From: Diphasiastrum complanatum
Taxonomy: Eukaryota; Streptophyta; Lycopodiopsida; Lycopodiales; Lycopodiaceae
Reading direction: 5' to 3'
DNA: 64,000 nt
NCBI GenBank assembly: GCA_029204225.1
Contig: CM055103.1
Coordinates: forward strand, 57,978,529 to 58,042,528
The notes beneath the pieces are model-generated. The model was not told the DNA's origin and ran no database searches. It worked only from the letters and a program-made list of their open reading frames with translations. Made by a program: the position numbers and the translations under genes. Within the stretch, counting starts at the first letter, position 1. Every line of letters begins with the position of its first letter. Below, piece by piece: positions 34,223-45,814 of this stretch.

Positions 34223-36790
34223 CTAAGGTTTCAATTGGTCCACATGGCAACGAAAATAAGAAAAAAAAATAAAAAAAAACATCTTTTTCAAAGGCCCTCG
34301 TCGGGCTCTAAGTTTCTCTAATGTAGAAACCTCAAAAACATTAGAAGCCATGAAAAAAATGATTAGTACTTTCAACATAAGGATGATTGAAGTACTCTCT
34401 TTTTTCAAACAAGAACTTCTACTCAATGTTTTAGGTATTGACTCATATGGTAATGATTCTTCCTCATTATCATTCACAATGATATCATTCACATCCTATT
34501 TTGAACTCTTCCCATACTTCTCTTCGTCTTGACTTGTAACTATCTCCCTCACCAAGTCTCTTGATAGAACCATTTGATTTACCCTCTTTATGAAGACATG
34601 TGACTCCACTTGCTGGAAAAATGACTTTCTTGGACTCATCACAAAAGAATGTAGAAGAACCACCTCCTTCATGCATGCACCTAGCAACATATTTTCCCAT
34701 ATCATCAAAGAAATCATTAATAACAATCTTTTCCAAGGAAGAACCTTCACCTCCATTGATGAAGTCAGCTCTTTCCTTACCTTTTGCATGCTTGCACTTG
34801 CCATGAAGAACCATTGAAGAACCATCATTATCCTCATTACTAGCCAAGTTAGCACAAAGATGAACATCTCCAAGAAGCATATTAGATCTTGACCTAGATC
34901 TAGCATAAGGAAGCTTTTTAGACTTTGCATAAGATCCACCAATCTTATTGATGCTAAAAGGAAACTTTGGAAAGTTGAGACCAATCTCCTTTTCCATTCC
35001 ATCCTTTTTGTTAGCCATAACAAAAGCATCAAGCTTGAAAAGTTACCTTGTCTATTGCCCCTAGGAACCAAGATTTCTTCCTTTGTAATGAAACAAGCAT
35101 CACCACCAAACTTTACCATGTATCGTTTTTTAGAAAATTCTTTGAAAGTGAAGGAATGTAAAGAACACCATCAAGTCTTGCTTTCCTATTAGTAGAGAGA
35201 CAAATAGGAATTGAACCAATATCTTCAATCACACACTCACCACCATTAGCCATGTGAATTGCTTTCTTGGCTCCATCATAAGTGACCAAAGAAGTCAAGA
35301 ACTCCTTGTGACTAGTCATGGGTTAACTAGCTCCACTATCAATCCACTATGAATCTTTGTCACCTTCACTTGATATTGGACTTGAAGAACACATCAAAAG
35401 AGAATCACCACCACGTAGATCCTCATCATTAGTAGTAAAGTTGATTTGCTTGCTACCTTCATCTCTTTGCTTCTTCAAACGTTCATTTGCAAATGCCCTT
35501 TGATTCCACAATAAAAGCATTTCAACTTAGACTTATCTTTCTCTTTGCCAAAAGAAAAAGTCTCACCGATCTTGCCCTTTATACCACTTGCCTTTGCCTT
35601 TGCCTTTGCCTTTGCCTTTGCCCTTAAACTTGCCTTTGACTCTTGCAAATCCACAATACTTGGCAAAGTCTTTTGAATAACAAAACTTTGAACAAGATTA
35701 GCATGATCATCCAACAAGCCATTAAGTATAACTTGAACAAGTTCTACCTCCTTAATGCTTTCATCAATACATGCTAACTCATCATTGAATGCTTTAACCC
35801 TCAAAACAAAAGCATGAGTACTCTCTTCCTTCTTTTGTAAACTTTGAAAGATTTTCCTCCTAAGAGTAAGCACTCTTGATGTAGACTTATATTCATAAAG
35901 CTTCTTCAAAGCTTTCCAAGCCTCCAAAGATGATGTGCACTTACCAATTTCCTTGAGAAGTTCATTGGTAACATTCATCTTAATCATGTGTAGAGATTTC
36001 TTTGCTCTCTTGTCATACCTCACTTGATCTTGTTGAGTTGTTGGTCTCTCCTCCAAACCTACAACAATATTTAAAACATCATTCATCTCAAGAAGTGATT
36101 CAATCCTCGCTTTCTATAATGAGTAGCTACTTGAGGTAAGCCTATCATTGCCTTCCAACATGAATCCACCACTTGTAGCCATGTTGCAATGACTTGATCT
36201 TCTTCTTTCAACATGTTCCAATGCACAAAGCACTCTCTTGAATGTCAACAAATGAACTCAAGAAGAATCTCAAAGATATGGAACCTCTCAAATCTCTTCT
36301 ACACTTCTAACTAGAAAATCAACACATAGAATAGTAAAATCTTGATCAACCTATGATCTATCCTCAATCTAATGATTCTTGCCACTTCTTAAGATTAAAA
36401 CACACTCAAATGAAGTTCAGTAACCTCACAAACTAGAGATCCAATCAAAATTAGGGTTATGACAAAATCCCAAAAAATTGAATATGTCAAATTCTACATG
36501 CAATTTCAAAAAATTTGATATATCATCCTATAGCCTCCAATGAGACCTTCATAATGCACTAAAAAGCGGCCAATTCTAGTAAACCAAGTGTGAAATCAGA
36601 ATTGATCAAGTATATAAACCTATATTGAGTTTTGACCTTCAGAAGATCAATTCTACATGTGCGAAAATGGAGATTTTTGAGTAGAAATCAATCTAGCATG
36701 CTCTAGCATTGGTAACTCCTCCAATTCTTTGCTAAAGATGGCTGATCCTTTCGTAACCTGAAACACAATAGCTCTGATACCATGTGAAAG
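34223..36790 (-). mobile_element. Ty1/copia remnant (cop-4) carrying a non-standard ORF
   Basis: A primer-binding site on the minus strand (TGGTATCAGAGCTATTG) starts at about 36783. Gag 36086-35475 has UBN2 motifs ('VTNELLKEIGKCTSSLEAWK', 'VELVQVILNGLLDDH') and a zinc knuckle start 'CFYCGIKGH'. The protease/pre-integrase stretch 35319-35040 reads 'MTSHKEFLTSLVTYDG' and 'GVLYIPSLSKNF'. Past this point the expected integrase is absent. Instead 35018-34485 is an open 177-codon frame, Ser/Gly/acid-rich ('NLASNEDNDGSSMVLHGK', 'NDFFDDMGKYVARCMHEGGG'). A second copy of the family is at 57.1-58.1 kb. A tandem run of GCCTTT units at 35585-35620 encodes a Lys/Ala repeat. Confidence 0.75.
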
Positions 36791-36849
36791 ATTTCAGATC
36801 ATTTAAGATCCAATCCATGTCCCTGACCTTTGGTTACAAAAAGGAGCAA

Positions 36850-36980
36850 ACCAACAATCCTGCCAATGTACTACTTTCACCATTGATTGGGGGACGTACG
36901 CGTATACGCGAATGCCCCTTGGTCTTTGTAATGCACCTGCTACATTCCAATGTATGATGACAAATATTTTTCAAATTGCC
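36850..36980 (+). mobile_element. Ty3/gypsy RT fragment
   Basis: A short plus-strand scrap reads 'TTFTIDWGTYAYTRMPLGLC' followed by 'NAPATFQCMMTNIF', the classic gypsy RT motif upstream of the catalytic box. It is fused at both ends to unrelated elements. Confidence 0.85.
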
Positions 36981-36984
36981 AAAA

Positions 36985-37331
36985 TAATTTAATAAAAATT
37001 TGCGAGCTCTAGATCTTCCAATGCTCGGCTTGCATGGAATATTTCCTATTTTACCTGATAACTTGTCATTTTTTTTTATTTTAACGTGGCCTTTATGTAA
37101 GCCTACTTTGGACAACACATCCTCTAATCTGGAAATAGCTTCCTTTGCAGCCTCTGGCTCGGAATCCCATGCAAACAAGATGTGAAGATATATTATTTTT
37201 TCTATAATACGCACCTCCACATGCAATGTACAAATATGATCATTTCGTAGAGGAATCGGTAGTACAGGTTTCCAATTAGGATTTTCTCGATCTCTTGATG
37301 AGCGGAGCATATTCTGGTGACAGATCCACAT
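36985..37331 (-). pseudogene. Unknown element, copy D: middle part of the transposase-like protein
   Basis: The minus strand reads 'NPNWKPVLPIPLRNDHICTL', then 'HVEVRIIEKIIYLH', then 'SEPEAAKEAISRLEDVLSKV' and 'NIPCKPSIGRSRARKFLL'. Its beginning matches the copy C sequence 'RENANLNWKHVLLIT' exactly where copy C is deleted, so copy D supplies the segment missing from C. No stop codon occurs between 37331 and about 37000. The other end is fused to the gypsy RT scrap. Confidence 0.5.
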
Positions 37332-37669
37332 GAAGATGATAAAGCTTTGTCATCAGTACAATAGTATAGTAACAAACAACACAATGACAATAACAAAGCT
37401 GGAGATGGCGCTAACGACTCTGCTGGAGATAGACATGGCGTAGGCTTTTCTCAGAAATGTCACTCCTAATTCAAATTTTTGAGTGTTCCCAACTATTAGG
37501 AGGGTTGAAAATTATATTTTAACTATGGTTAAACACCGGTGAAGTTTGATGTGACTAAACTAAGGTGCATTCATTTACATGGAAAGTAGTGCGGGCAGAT
37601 GCGTAAAGAATTTAGAAAATGATATTATATTACTTTATAGTTATTTTTCTCTCTCCTACATGGCATTTC

Positions 37670-39160
37670 TTATAGGGCCCTCTTTGGGCCCATATTTTCT
37701 CTAATGCTTCTTATGATGCAATCATTAAGAGGGAGTCTTATGAAGGAAAGAGAAATGGAAGATTGGTTATTGGGACGATCCAAGGCATGGATCTCACATC
37801 TCTTCATCAACTCAAATGATTCTATGATTATGAATTGATCACTCATAATCGAGATGGCAAAAGGTTGGTTGGAGAAGACTACATGGAGCAAATCGAGAGG
37901 TAATTTCTTCAAGGCAAGGGAAATCTCATTGGTGAGCTTATTGAGGTTTGTTATGGACTCAAGAGGGCTGGATTTATTAGGTTTGATACTCATCTTCACC
38001 TACTCTACTTCATGTTGGATGGAAAGTTTGAATCTATCTTTTGATTTATGATGGTGCCACCAATGACATTGTTTTCACTAACCTTTGTGGAAATTCGAGA
38101 TCAAGCATTGATGAGATCTTGTTGTTGGATCTAGATCATATGTTTGAGAGGGAATATATCCAGAGGTTTAGGTTTGAATATATTCATATCTTTGATATCT
38201 TTGATGTTCAAGAGAAAGGTAAGCAAGTGGAAGCGACTCACTTTGCTTTACTCACATGTTTTGGAGAATCTTCTTGTGTAGATGATGCTATGCAAGTGGA
38301 TATTGGTTCTCATGGTTTTCATGCTGGAAAATCAAATAATGGATCTGAAAAACAAAGTTTGTTGAATGACTTTGATGGTCAAGAGGAAGATCAAGAGGTT
38401 GGTCTCAAAGGGCTTCAACAACACAAAAGGAAATGTGGCAATTTGGAGCTAGTCAAGAGTATCAAAGGAAGGTTAATTGGCAAAGATGTTTTGGATCTGT
38501 TTTTGAAGGAGTTTTTAAACTCAAGTAATGTCAAAGGAGTAGCAAGGAAGTGTTGTTCAAGTTTACTTTACTTGTTCTATCTCACTCATGTTTGAGCAAT
38601 TTCATGTGGATGTGTGCAAATTGTCAAGATATGGACAAACTAGCTACATTGTCTTGCAATATCTTATTGTTGGATTTGTACTAGCATTCTTGGCTGGTTT
38701 TGCTAATGGAAATGAAGCTATTGGAGGTCCATTATGTCACTCATTCATGTCCAAGTCGTCAATTGTTGATGACATCTTGTGGCAAGATGGAGATGGAGGC
38801 TCATTCATGGAGTTTTATGGTGGAGACATATCAAGAAAGGACAAAGTTGAAGGAGACAAGCAAGCAAATCGTCATCACTCACATTTATTGTTTGGTTGCT
38901 GTAATTATCCAAAGAGTTCAAAGTTTGAAGCATGGAGGAATCATTTCATTCACATTCTATTTGGTTCTTCATGTTCTAATTATATCTTGATGTGTAAAAT
39001 TCATGTAAGAAATAGTGAAGCATCCAATTTGGACACTATTCTCTATATCAATTATGGAAACTACTTTAGAACATTAGAAAGAGATCTATACTTAGGATGT
39101 AGATCATTCTAAAGTTGGTTCAAAGTAGTATGGTTAAAACTATGCCAAAACTAGTTGAAG
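37670..39160 (+). other. Unassigned retroelement-like internal region
   Basis: Plus-strand frames 38041-38595 (184 codons, with 'GESSCVDDAMQVD' and 'FNDFDGQEEDQEVG'-like acidic text) and 38588-39112 (174 codons, with 'SIVDDILWQDGDGGSFMEF') overlap by 8 bases. A separate frame lies at 37854-38051. I recognise no domain. The region ends in a purine tract (GAAGAGGGAG, about 39156-39165) followed by TGTGAGAAATTTC, as expected before a 3' LTR. A decayed non-autonomous LTR element is therefore the simplest reading. Confidence 0.35.
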
Positions 39161-39165
39161 AGGGA

Positions 39166-39620
39166 GTGTGAGAAATTTCAACAAGTTTAGTCATATTTTG
39201 GTAAATTGTCAATTGAGGCCAAAACTCATTTTAGAATTAGAGATAAGCTTTTTGAAGTTATATTAGTTTAAATACATTCAATAAACACTTTTTGAAAGTG
39301 TGGGAAAGTTGGTAGTCGAGTTTGAGAGAGATTCAAATGTGAACTTTGGGTACATTGAATCTAGACCCAAAAATAGTAGGATTTACATTTTGGAGAGAAA
39401 GCCAAGTGGCGAAATGGGGTTTGGACCTAGTATATATTGTTGTAACTCATGGAGAAAGGGATCTTCTCTCTTCTCTCTCTCATTCATCGTTATACATGGT
39501 TCTCTTTGGGTTCTACTACTCATTGGTGCACTCTCAATTGTTCATAGGTTCTTGAAAATTTTTATTCATTGCACAAGGACTAAGAGAAGGTTTCACATTT
39601 CATAAAATAGATTGCTTACA
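39166..39620 (+). repeat. Candidate 3' LTR
   Basis: It starts TGTGAGAAATTTC directly after a purine tract and ends approximately at ...GATTGCTTACA near 39620. No second copy is present to fix the limits. Confidence 0.35.
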
Positions 39621-39679
39621 CATATTTTTTTATTGTTTGATATTAATTAACACCAACATCTTTGTGAATAACATTTGTA

Positions 39680-40365
39680 TTATACATCCACATTTATAGC
39701 TCAAAGCCAATTTTGGAGCCATTAGGCTCCTAGATGTCCCTATTCCACATGGAAACTTCAAGAGTATGAGTCTTTATTTTAAGAAGAAACATTCTTATCC
39801 TACTTGATATCCAAAAATTAGCTATGGTTGCACATGTTGACCTATGTTTTAACTTCATTGATAATTCACAACATCTAATAAGTCACCATTTTGCCTAAAT
39901 TTGCAATGCATTTCCAAGTTGCTAGGTCAAACAAACTCATATGACATGATGACATATTGATAAATATTGCAAAAAATTGTCAACTCCAAGGTCCACAAAA
40001 GTTTTTCAAATAGTTAACTCCTTGTGAAGTCTATTATCTTTCAAGGAGAGCACTTTAAACTCTTGAAAAGTTAACTTGGACCCATTTTGGCACTTGCTCT
40101 CATAACTCTCTTTTTATTTTCTCTCATAAATTCCTTCTGAATGAGAACAAAGATGTAAACTTGTCAATCCAGAGTGTTATTTGTGTTTTTATCTTTATAT
40201 AAAACAAGCCAAAATGTACCATACTTGTTAGAACCTTTCGGAAAAAGACCTTGCCTAAACGATACCCGATACTAATTGTTGCACTTTAGATGCAAAAGAA
40301 GAATCTAAACACGTGACAACTAACTCACTACTTGTTCCAAACTCATGACCTATCATTTGTTGACA
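39680..40365 (-). repeat. Copia LTR, minus orientation (same family as 58745-59460)
   Basis: Reverse-complemented, it begins TGTCAACAAATG after a purine tract and shares long blocks with the plus-strand sequence from 58745: TTTGCATCTAAAGT(G/T)CAACAA, GAGAGCAA(G/A)TGCCAAAAT and CTTCACAAGGAGTT. It lies at the 3' side of the copia RNase H fragment at 40372-40800. Confidence 0.7.
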
Positions 40366-40371
40366 CTCTCC

Positions 40372-40800
40372 TTGATGAAGCATATTGAAAAGGATGCATG
40401 CAAATTAATGGCCTTATATATGCCATTACGACATAATACTTTTAGTTCTTGACTGGACTGAGGTGATTAAAGCAATTGTAGGAAAATTGCTGGGAAAGTG
40501 AGCCATTGAATAGACTTTGTATGATGAGAACTACAAATCGATTGCCTGGGCAAGTGCACTTCAAACTTCAACCAACATTTATTTTTGTGCATAGCTTGAA
40601 AGCTTGGAACATAAGTTCATTCCAAGAAGTTGTCATTATTTAAAAAAAAAATTATTTGATCTATAGTATTCAAAAGTCTGGAAGCCCCAAGATAGGTGTC
40701 TCCTCTCTTTTGATATTTCTACACCTAGAATTAAATCTAGGGTTGGCTGATAAAACAATGGCACTTTGATTATCACAAAATAAAGTTATAGCAAGTCAAA
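40372..40800 (-). mobile_element. Ty1/copia RNase H fragment (cop-5)
   Basis: The minus strand reads 'ITLFCDNQSAIVLSANPRFN' near 40800-40740, the copia RNase H 'CDNQSAI...NPRFHSR' motif. Degraded tail and the LTR follow downstream. Confidence 0.65.
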
Positions 40801-40936
40801 GGTATTAGCTGAAAATAGTGCTATAATATTTTAATAATGCAAAAGGGAGGTTTGCATGTATTCTTATAAGGTCCTTTTGGAGCTCAAAACTCCTCTAATG
40901 AGTATGAACATGAAATTTGATTGTCCAATTTGGAGC

Positions 40937-41209
40937 TCATAGAATCGGTGCAAGAGTTAATGCTTTTTTTAATTTCTCAAATGCTTCTAATGCCTCAATC
41001 GTCCAGATAGGTACAATGGTCAACTTATATATAGGTCGTGCCAAATCCGCAAAGAACAAAATGAATATCCGATAATAGTTTGCATGACCCATATAAATAT
41101 AAACTCCTCGAATTGTTCCTAGTGGCGACAGCTCCATAATGACTTTGATTTTAAAATAATCCATAGCAATCGATTCAGACTGATATCTGAAAGTAAGTTT
41201 CTCAACCAT
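40937..41209 (-). mobile_element. Ty3/gypsy RT thumb/RNase H start fragment
   Basis: 'IRGVYIYMGHANYYRIFI' and 'FFADLARPIYKLT' on the minus strand correspond to gypsy 'LRGFLGLAGYYRRFI...IAKPLTKLL'. Only about 90 codons remain. Confidence 0.75.
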
Positions 41210-41246
41210 ATTGTTTTCTTTGTAGCCTTAGAGCTGTGAGATAGAG

Positions 41247-42604
41247 CTATCGAAGTTTGCTTGTGACTGCTCCATGAACATATAAGTTGAGGAAGAATGT
41301 AAATCCAGAAGTAGATTTACGAGTGTCTACATCTCCTACCCAACTTCCATCTAAGTAACCATTGAGAATATTGAGATTGTCATTGTTGGCTCCTCCATAA
41401 CAAATGCAAAAGTCCATAGTAACTCGAAGATATCTCATGACTCTGATAAAAGCCTTCCAATGTGTTATACCAAGATTGGTCATATACTGACTTTAGGAAC
41501 TGATTGCAAAAGCTATGTCTGGTCTGGTAGAGATCATCGATTACATAAGGGATCCTATTATTGATTGATAAGGATACTCACACATCTGCTCCTCTTTGAT
41601 TGTTTGGGGACACTGGTCCTTCAACTTAGTCTTTGATTATATCTGATTAAGACATTGTGAATGTATCTTTGCTGAGAAATATAGATTTTTTCGTCTTGAA
41701 ACAAATAGTTGTTCTTCTTGAATATTCGTCAGTAAAGGTAATAAAATACTTTGCATCTAGCAATGACAGAGTTTGCATTGGACCACATATATCTAAATAA
41801 ACAACGTCTATCTTTTGCTACATGCCTATGACTTGATCTAAATGGAATCCTAGTCTGCTTTCCAAAAATGCAACTATGATAGACAGGGAGGTTGACTTTG
41901 TCAGATGGATAGTCGAGATCAAGTGCTAGGGATCATTTAGACATGTATGAAACAAATGTATGATTCAAGTGTCCTAATCGATGATGCCATAGTAATGCTT
42001 TATTGACAAGAATAGAAGTTTTCAAGGCTTGACTATTATCAAAATAGCAGTGTGCCAATCTATATAAGTTTCCATGCCTCTTGCCGACGAGTGCAAGGAT
42101 CTTACTTGTCCTATCGATAATTTGGCATTGCTCAGACTCGAACTCTACTTTATGACCTAAATTAGTGATTCTACTTACTGATAGCATATTTGTAGAAATT
42201 TTAGGGACATACGAAACATTTGATAGTAGTTTGAATTGATCATGGTAGAATTTCAATGTTATAGTGCCTTCACCTTCGATATTGTGAGTGCTAATATCGT
42301 CGCCAAGATGAGCGTACTTCTTTGTACTGTAAGGCGTATAGGAGTGAAAATGTTCACGATGACTAGTCATATGTTGAGTAGCTCCAGAATCCAAAAACCA
42401 AGAATTATCCAATAGTGCTTTTCAGTCTTTGACCATAAATGCTCCTTCGTCCATGTCGATGTCGGGAGGTGCTATGACTACATTTGCCTGTTGATCAGGT
42501 TGCTTGCTGGCATTCTTTGCTTTGAGAAACCTACAATTCTGGATGTCATGATTAGTGCGCCTGAAACACTTATAGACTATTTTTTTTTTTTTCGATGGGA
42601 ATGC
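41247..42604 (-). mobile_element. Ty1/copia remnant (cop-6): gag end, protease, pre-integrase, RNase H
   Basis: The zinc-knuckle region (42590-42422, 'CFRRTNHDIQNC', with one Cys replaced) is followed by an aspartic protease signature 'WFLDSGATQHMTSHREHF' and a pre-integrase 'LLWHHRLGHLNHTFVSYMSK' in the open frame 42412-41933. Integrase core and RT are mostly lost. 41483-41247 is the RNase H start ('HWKAFIRVMRYL', 'GSWVGDVDTRKSTSGFTFFL'). The left limit of unknown-element copy C is set by this element. Confidence 0.85.
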
Positions 42605-43096
42605 AAGATAGTTCGAGATATTGAATGTAGAATTAAGAAATCTTCTATGATATTTTGTTATTGCATTCCGAGACAAATGCTTAGCTTACATTCAGCTACC
42701 AGAGATGGAAACAAATAAGTGGGACTTGGATGCCACTAGATCAAGACCTTCAAATGGATGGTCACACAGATCGAAAAGAAGTCCACATTTTCAACAATGA
42801 AGATATGCTAACTACGATTGAAGTGGAGGATAATTGGAGCTTAAGTTATATTAGACAAGAGCTGGTTTTAATGCACTATGAAATTCTACCTGAACACTTC
42901 ATATTCATTATCAATGGAAAGCTCGTAACATTTTCTTGTGATTTGCAAACTAGCCAATCATTATATATGTAAATCTACTCAAAGAATAACCAAATTAACA
43001 AGTTGCTTATCTTTCATGCAGATACAAAAAAGACAAGAAAATACAACACTCTGCAAGGATCTTCCAACATATATCAACATTGTAGAAGAACAATGA
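42605..43096 (+). pseudogene. Unknown element, copy C: C-terminal half of P1 with ubiquitin-like segment
   Basis: 'IECRIKKSSMIFCY' (42628 onward) equals copy B 'IECRIKMSSMCFHY'. The open frame from about 42730 reads 'LDQDLQMDGHTDRKEVHIF', then 'IEVEDNWSLSYIRQELVLM' and 'EHFIFIINGKL'. The donor at 42939 is GTAACA (copy B: GTAAGT). The last exon 43022-43096 reads 'IQKRQENTTLCKDLPTYINI' to a TGA, with AATAAA-type signals near 43137. The N-terminal module is removed by the copia remnant to the left. Confidence 0.55.
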
Positions 43097-43261
43097 CAAG
43101 TCATACAATCAATTGTACAAATTGATATTTGTATTCAATAAAATATCACCCAAATTTGGGGATTTTGTACAATTGTGCAAATAATTCTTTTTCTGTATAT
43201 ACTATATATCGGTATTTCACTGTATCTCTATAATTCTATATCAGTATAAAACTATGTCTAT

Positions 43262-43625
43262 CTATTCAGCTTGGGTATTTACAAATTTTCCAGCCTCATT
43301 TAGAATCTGAACATCATCTGGCTTAGATGGCCCAGCAGCAGTCTTTGGTCCAACAGTTGACTTGGCCAATAGACTAAAGATGAGCTCTTGTCGAAACCTG
43401 TACACTTCACCAGCTGTATAATCACGGAGGAAAAAGTACAATAAACAATATATTAGATGAATATTTATAATAAACGATATATTACATAAAGATTAAAGAG
43501 AAAGAAAACTAAATAGCTCACCGTCAAAATATCAACATCCTCTTGAAGAATGTACCACTCAAAAAATAAGTTGGCATTGTAAAGAGTACACCATGCACAG
43601 CTAAATGAGTAGTTTTGTTGGGTGT
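43262..43625 (-). CDS. Unknown element, copy C: Ulp1/C48-like protein, last two exons
   Basis: Exon 43625-43522 (acceptor CTGCAG, donor GTGAGC) encodes 'TQQNYSFSCAWCTLYN' and 'LFFEWYILQEDVDIL'. The final exon, about 43440-43262, encodes 'DYTAGEVYRFRQELIFSLLA' and ends 'KFVNTQAE'. The donor falls at the same codon as in copy B, and the Q-x5-C spacing is conserved. Upstream exons were not identified. Confidence 0.5.
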
Positions 43626-43699
43626 CTGCAGTACATTCAACTAATTAATAACGCAGAAAAGCGATATGTGATGAAAATTCGAGGAAAAAAAAAGTGAAA

Positions 43700-43990
43700 A
43701 TGACCTCCATGTTCGTGACCTTGTGCCCTCAAATTTTCGCACGTGTGGTCACACTTGCGAGTTTCGTACAACCCAATCAACGATTGCCACTTGGCATTCA
43801 CACGTGGGTATCTAGAAGCCCAATGAGACCTCGACATGTGCCATGTATGGCCCAATCAATTCTTGACACCTGGCGACTAGACGACTTCGCTCGTGTGGTT
43901 GTTCATTGCCAATTGGAGGATGACATGTGGACAATTGACCGTTTGACTCACACGTGTGAAACAACTATAAAGGGCACAGTTCCCAATTTT
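43700..43990 (+). promoter_or_regulatory. Candidate bidirectional promoter with repeated CACGTG/CATGTG and CCAAT motifs
   Basis: Between the divergent Ulp-like and P2 genes of copy C, ACACGTGTG, CACACGTGGG, GACATGTGCC, GACATGTGGAC and CACCTGG boxes recur, with CCAATCAA at least twice. They end in ACTATAAAGGG (TATA box at 43965-43972). CACGTG is the plant G-box core. The arrangement fits an upstream region for P2, with transcription starting near 44000. The 119-codon frame across it is probably accidental. Confidence 0.5.
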
Positions 43991-44548
43991 TTTTTTCAAA
44001 TCTTTCTTTCTCAATTTTCGGTCATATCGGTTCTATGCGCGCCTGACTTGTAGTTCTATGAACTAGAACATGACACGCGCACAAGAGCGATATCTAACCC
44101 CTCAGTCCGTAAGAGGATTTTCACTTTTTTTTTCTTAGAATTTTTGTCACATATCGCTTCTCTGTGTGCCCCGTTTGCTCCCTCATTGTCTTGTCTCTCT
44201 GTGTGCACACAAGAGTGATACTATGACCGTACATATTGCTTCTGTGCATGCATAGTGTACTCCTTTTTTATGGATAGTCCCCTCTCGCACAAAACCAATA
44301 CTAGGCAATGGCTTCCTCGTCTGATCCTAGTCGGGAGTCCTTGTTGTCCAAATTTCACTGAGTTTGAGCACATAGAGCACTTTAAGTCCCTCTTCCAGCC
44401 TTTCTTACATGTGTTCAGTGTAGCACAACAGAGTCCAGATGTTTTTATGACTAGTATGTCAAATTTAGGGATATAAGCAGTACTAATCTCATTGGATAAT
44501 TTGTCATTTATGCATTTCACTGACCTTGTACATAGTTTTCTACATTAT

Positions 44549-45794
44549 AAGCAGTGGCTAGACAAGATGTACACTAAAATTTTTGACCAATTTAGGAATT
44601 CCAGTGAATGTAATTTTTGTAAATGAAAATGTCGTTATCTCGAGTATCAAACCGGATTTGTGTTTTTCCTATTAGTACAGATCCCAGAAGAGTCAAATAC
44701 ATCGATTTCTGAAACTATGATCCCTTCATCCTCCACTACATTCCATCAAGGATATCAGTCATTTCTTGGTGGATACTCCTGATAAAGACACTGACTATGT
44801 GAGTGTAGATACTAATAAGTTGAGAGATGCTTTCATTGGCTCTAATGCCAATATTGTAATTGCTAATGTACATTCTAAATGCTTTTTGATTTGCCAAAAT
44901 ATTATATTAACGAAGATGTGTATATCACAACTGCAGATCTATGTGTTTTTTTTTATTATCGGGAGGATGAGGTGCTTTGTCTATCGTCAAGCACCATTTT
45001 TGAGGTCTTTAACATTGTTGATTTTGAAACCGAAGACTTGGTGTCGGGCATTGACTATGGTGATGAAGAAGGCATTCTAACTAGTGAGGAATGTTTGTCC
45101 TTGTCTTTGGCAAATGTTCGTGATCATGGATGAGGTTTTCCATCTGAAGAGAAATTTATTTCCTTCCAAGCCCAGCTGGGATTCCCTCATCCATCGGTTA
45201 TGAAATTTACAGATGACTCTTCCTCAATAGGTGGTCACAATATAGATCATCTCGATCTAGTTGCAGCAAATGATGATGAATGCCTAAGTTTAGTAATTTT
45301 ACTATAAGTTTATCAGATGTATGTGTTTTATTAGATTTTATCAACTAAGAACTCCAATTTTGTTATGCTAAATACACTTGTGATCAATGAATTTGCTACT
45401 CGTCGAGGGGACTTCAGACAACATTCATCATCTTTCCACAGGGATAGAGGTCTCGACCACTACTTGAGGCACTTTCAGAAAAATGAAATTTGTGTTGCTC
45501 ATTCCAAACTCAGTCCAGTTGGCCGTGAAAGCCTTATCTTATTATCTATGTGGACACAAATTTGCTAAAGCAAATGAAATAATTTTTGTGAAGAGATCGT
45601 ATGTTTTGAACATATTAGGATTTGTAGATGGGAATGTACCATTAAGGAGTTCCCATTATTCATTGTATGTAACATATATAGAATTGAGTGGTAACAAGGA
45701 CAATGCGCATCTTCTGGATGCTTATGCAAGTAGAGAGGTATTACATGATAGCACAACAACTGGACAAGATGAAATATCAGATCCCACTGAATGA
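44549..45794 (+). pseudogene. Unknown element, copy C: protein P2
   Basis: Plus-strand blocks match copy B in order: 'QWLDKMYTKIFDQF', 'KCRYLEYQTGFVFF', 'FDLPKYYINEDVYITTADLC', 'FPSEEKFISFQAQLGFPHPS', 'GGHNID', 'NEFATRRGD', 'ALSYYLCGHKFAKANEIIFV', 'SSHYSLYVTYIELSG' and 'LLDAYASREVLHD'. It is broken: a TGA sits just before 'FPSEEKF', there are frame changes at 44880 and 45480, and the donor equivalent to copy B GTAAGT reads CTAAGT at about 45292. The final ~100 codons (45483-45794) are open. Confidence 0.5.
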
Positions 45795-45814
45795 AACTTT
45801 GTATATATTGAATA

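Noticed and set aside
43694-44053. 119-codon frame in copy C spacer
   Set aside because: It overlies a TATA box and repeated promoter-type motifs and has no counterpart in copy B.
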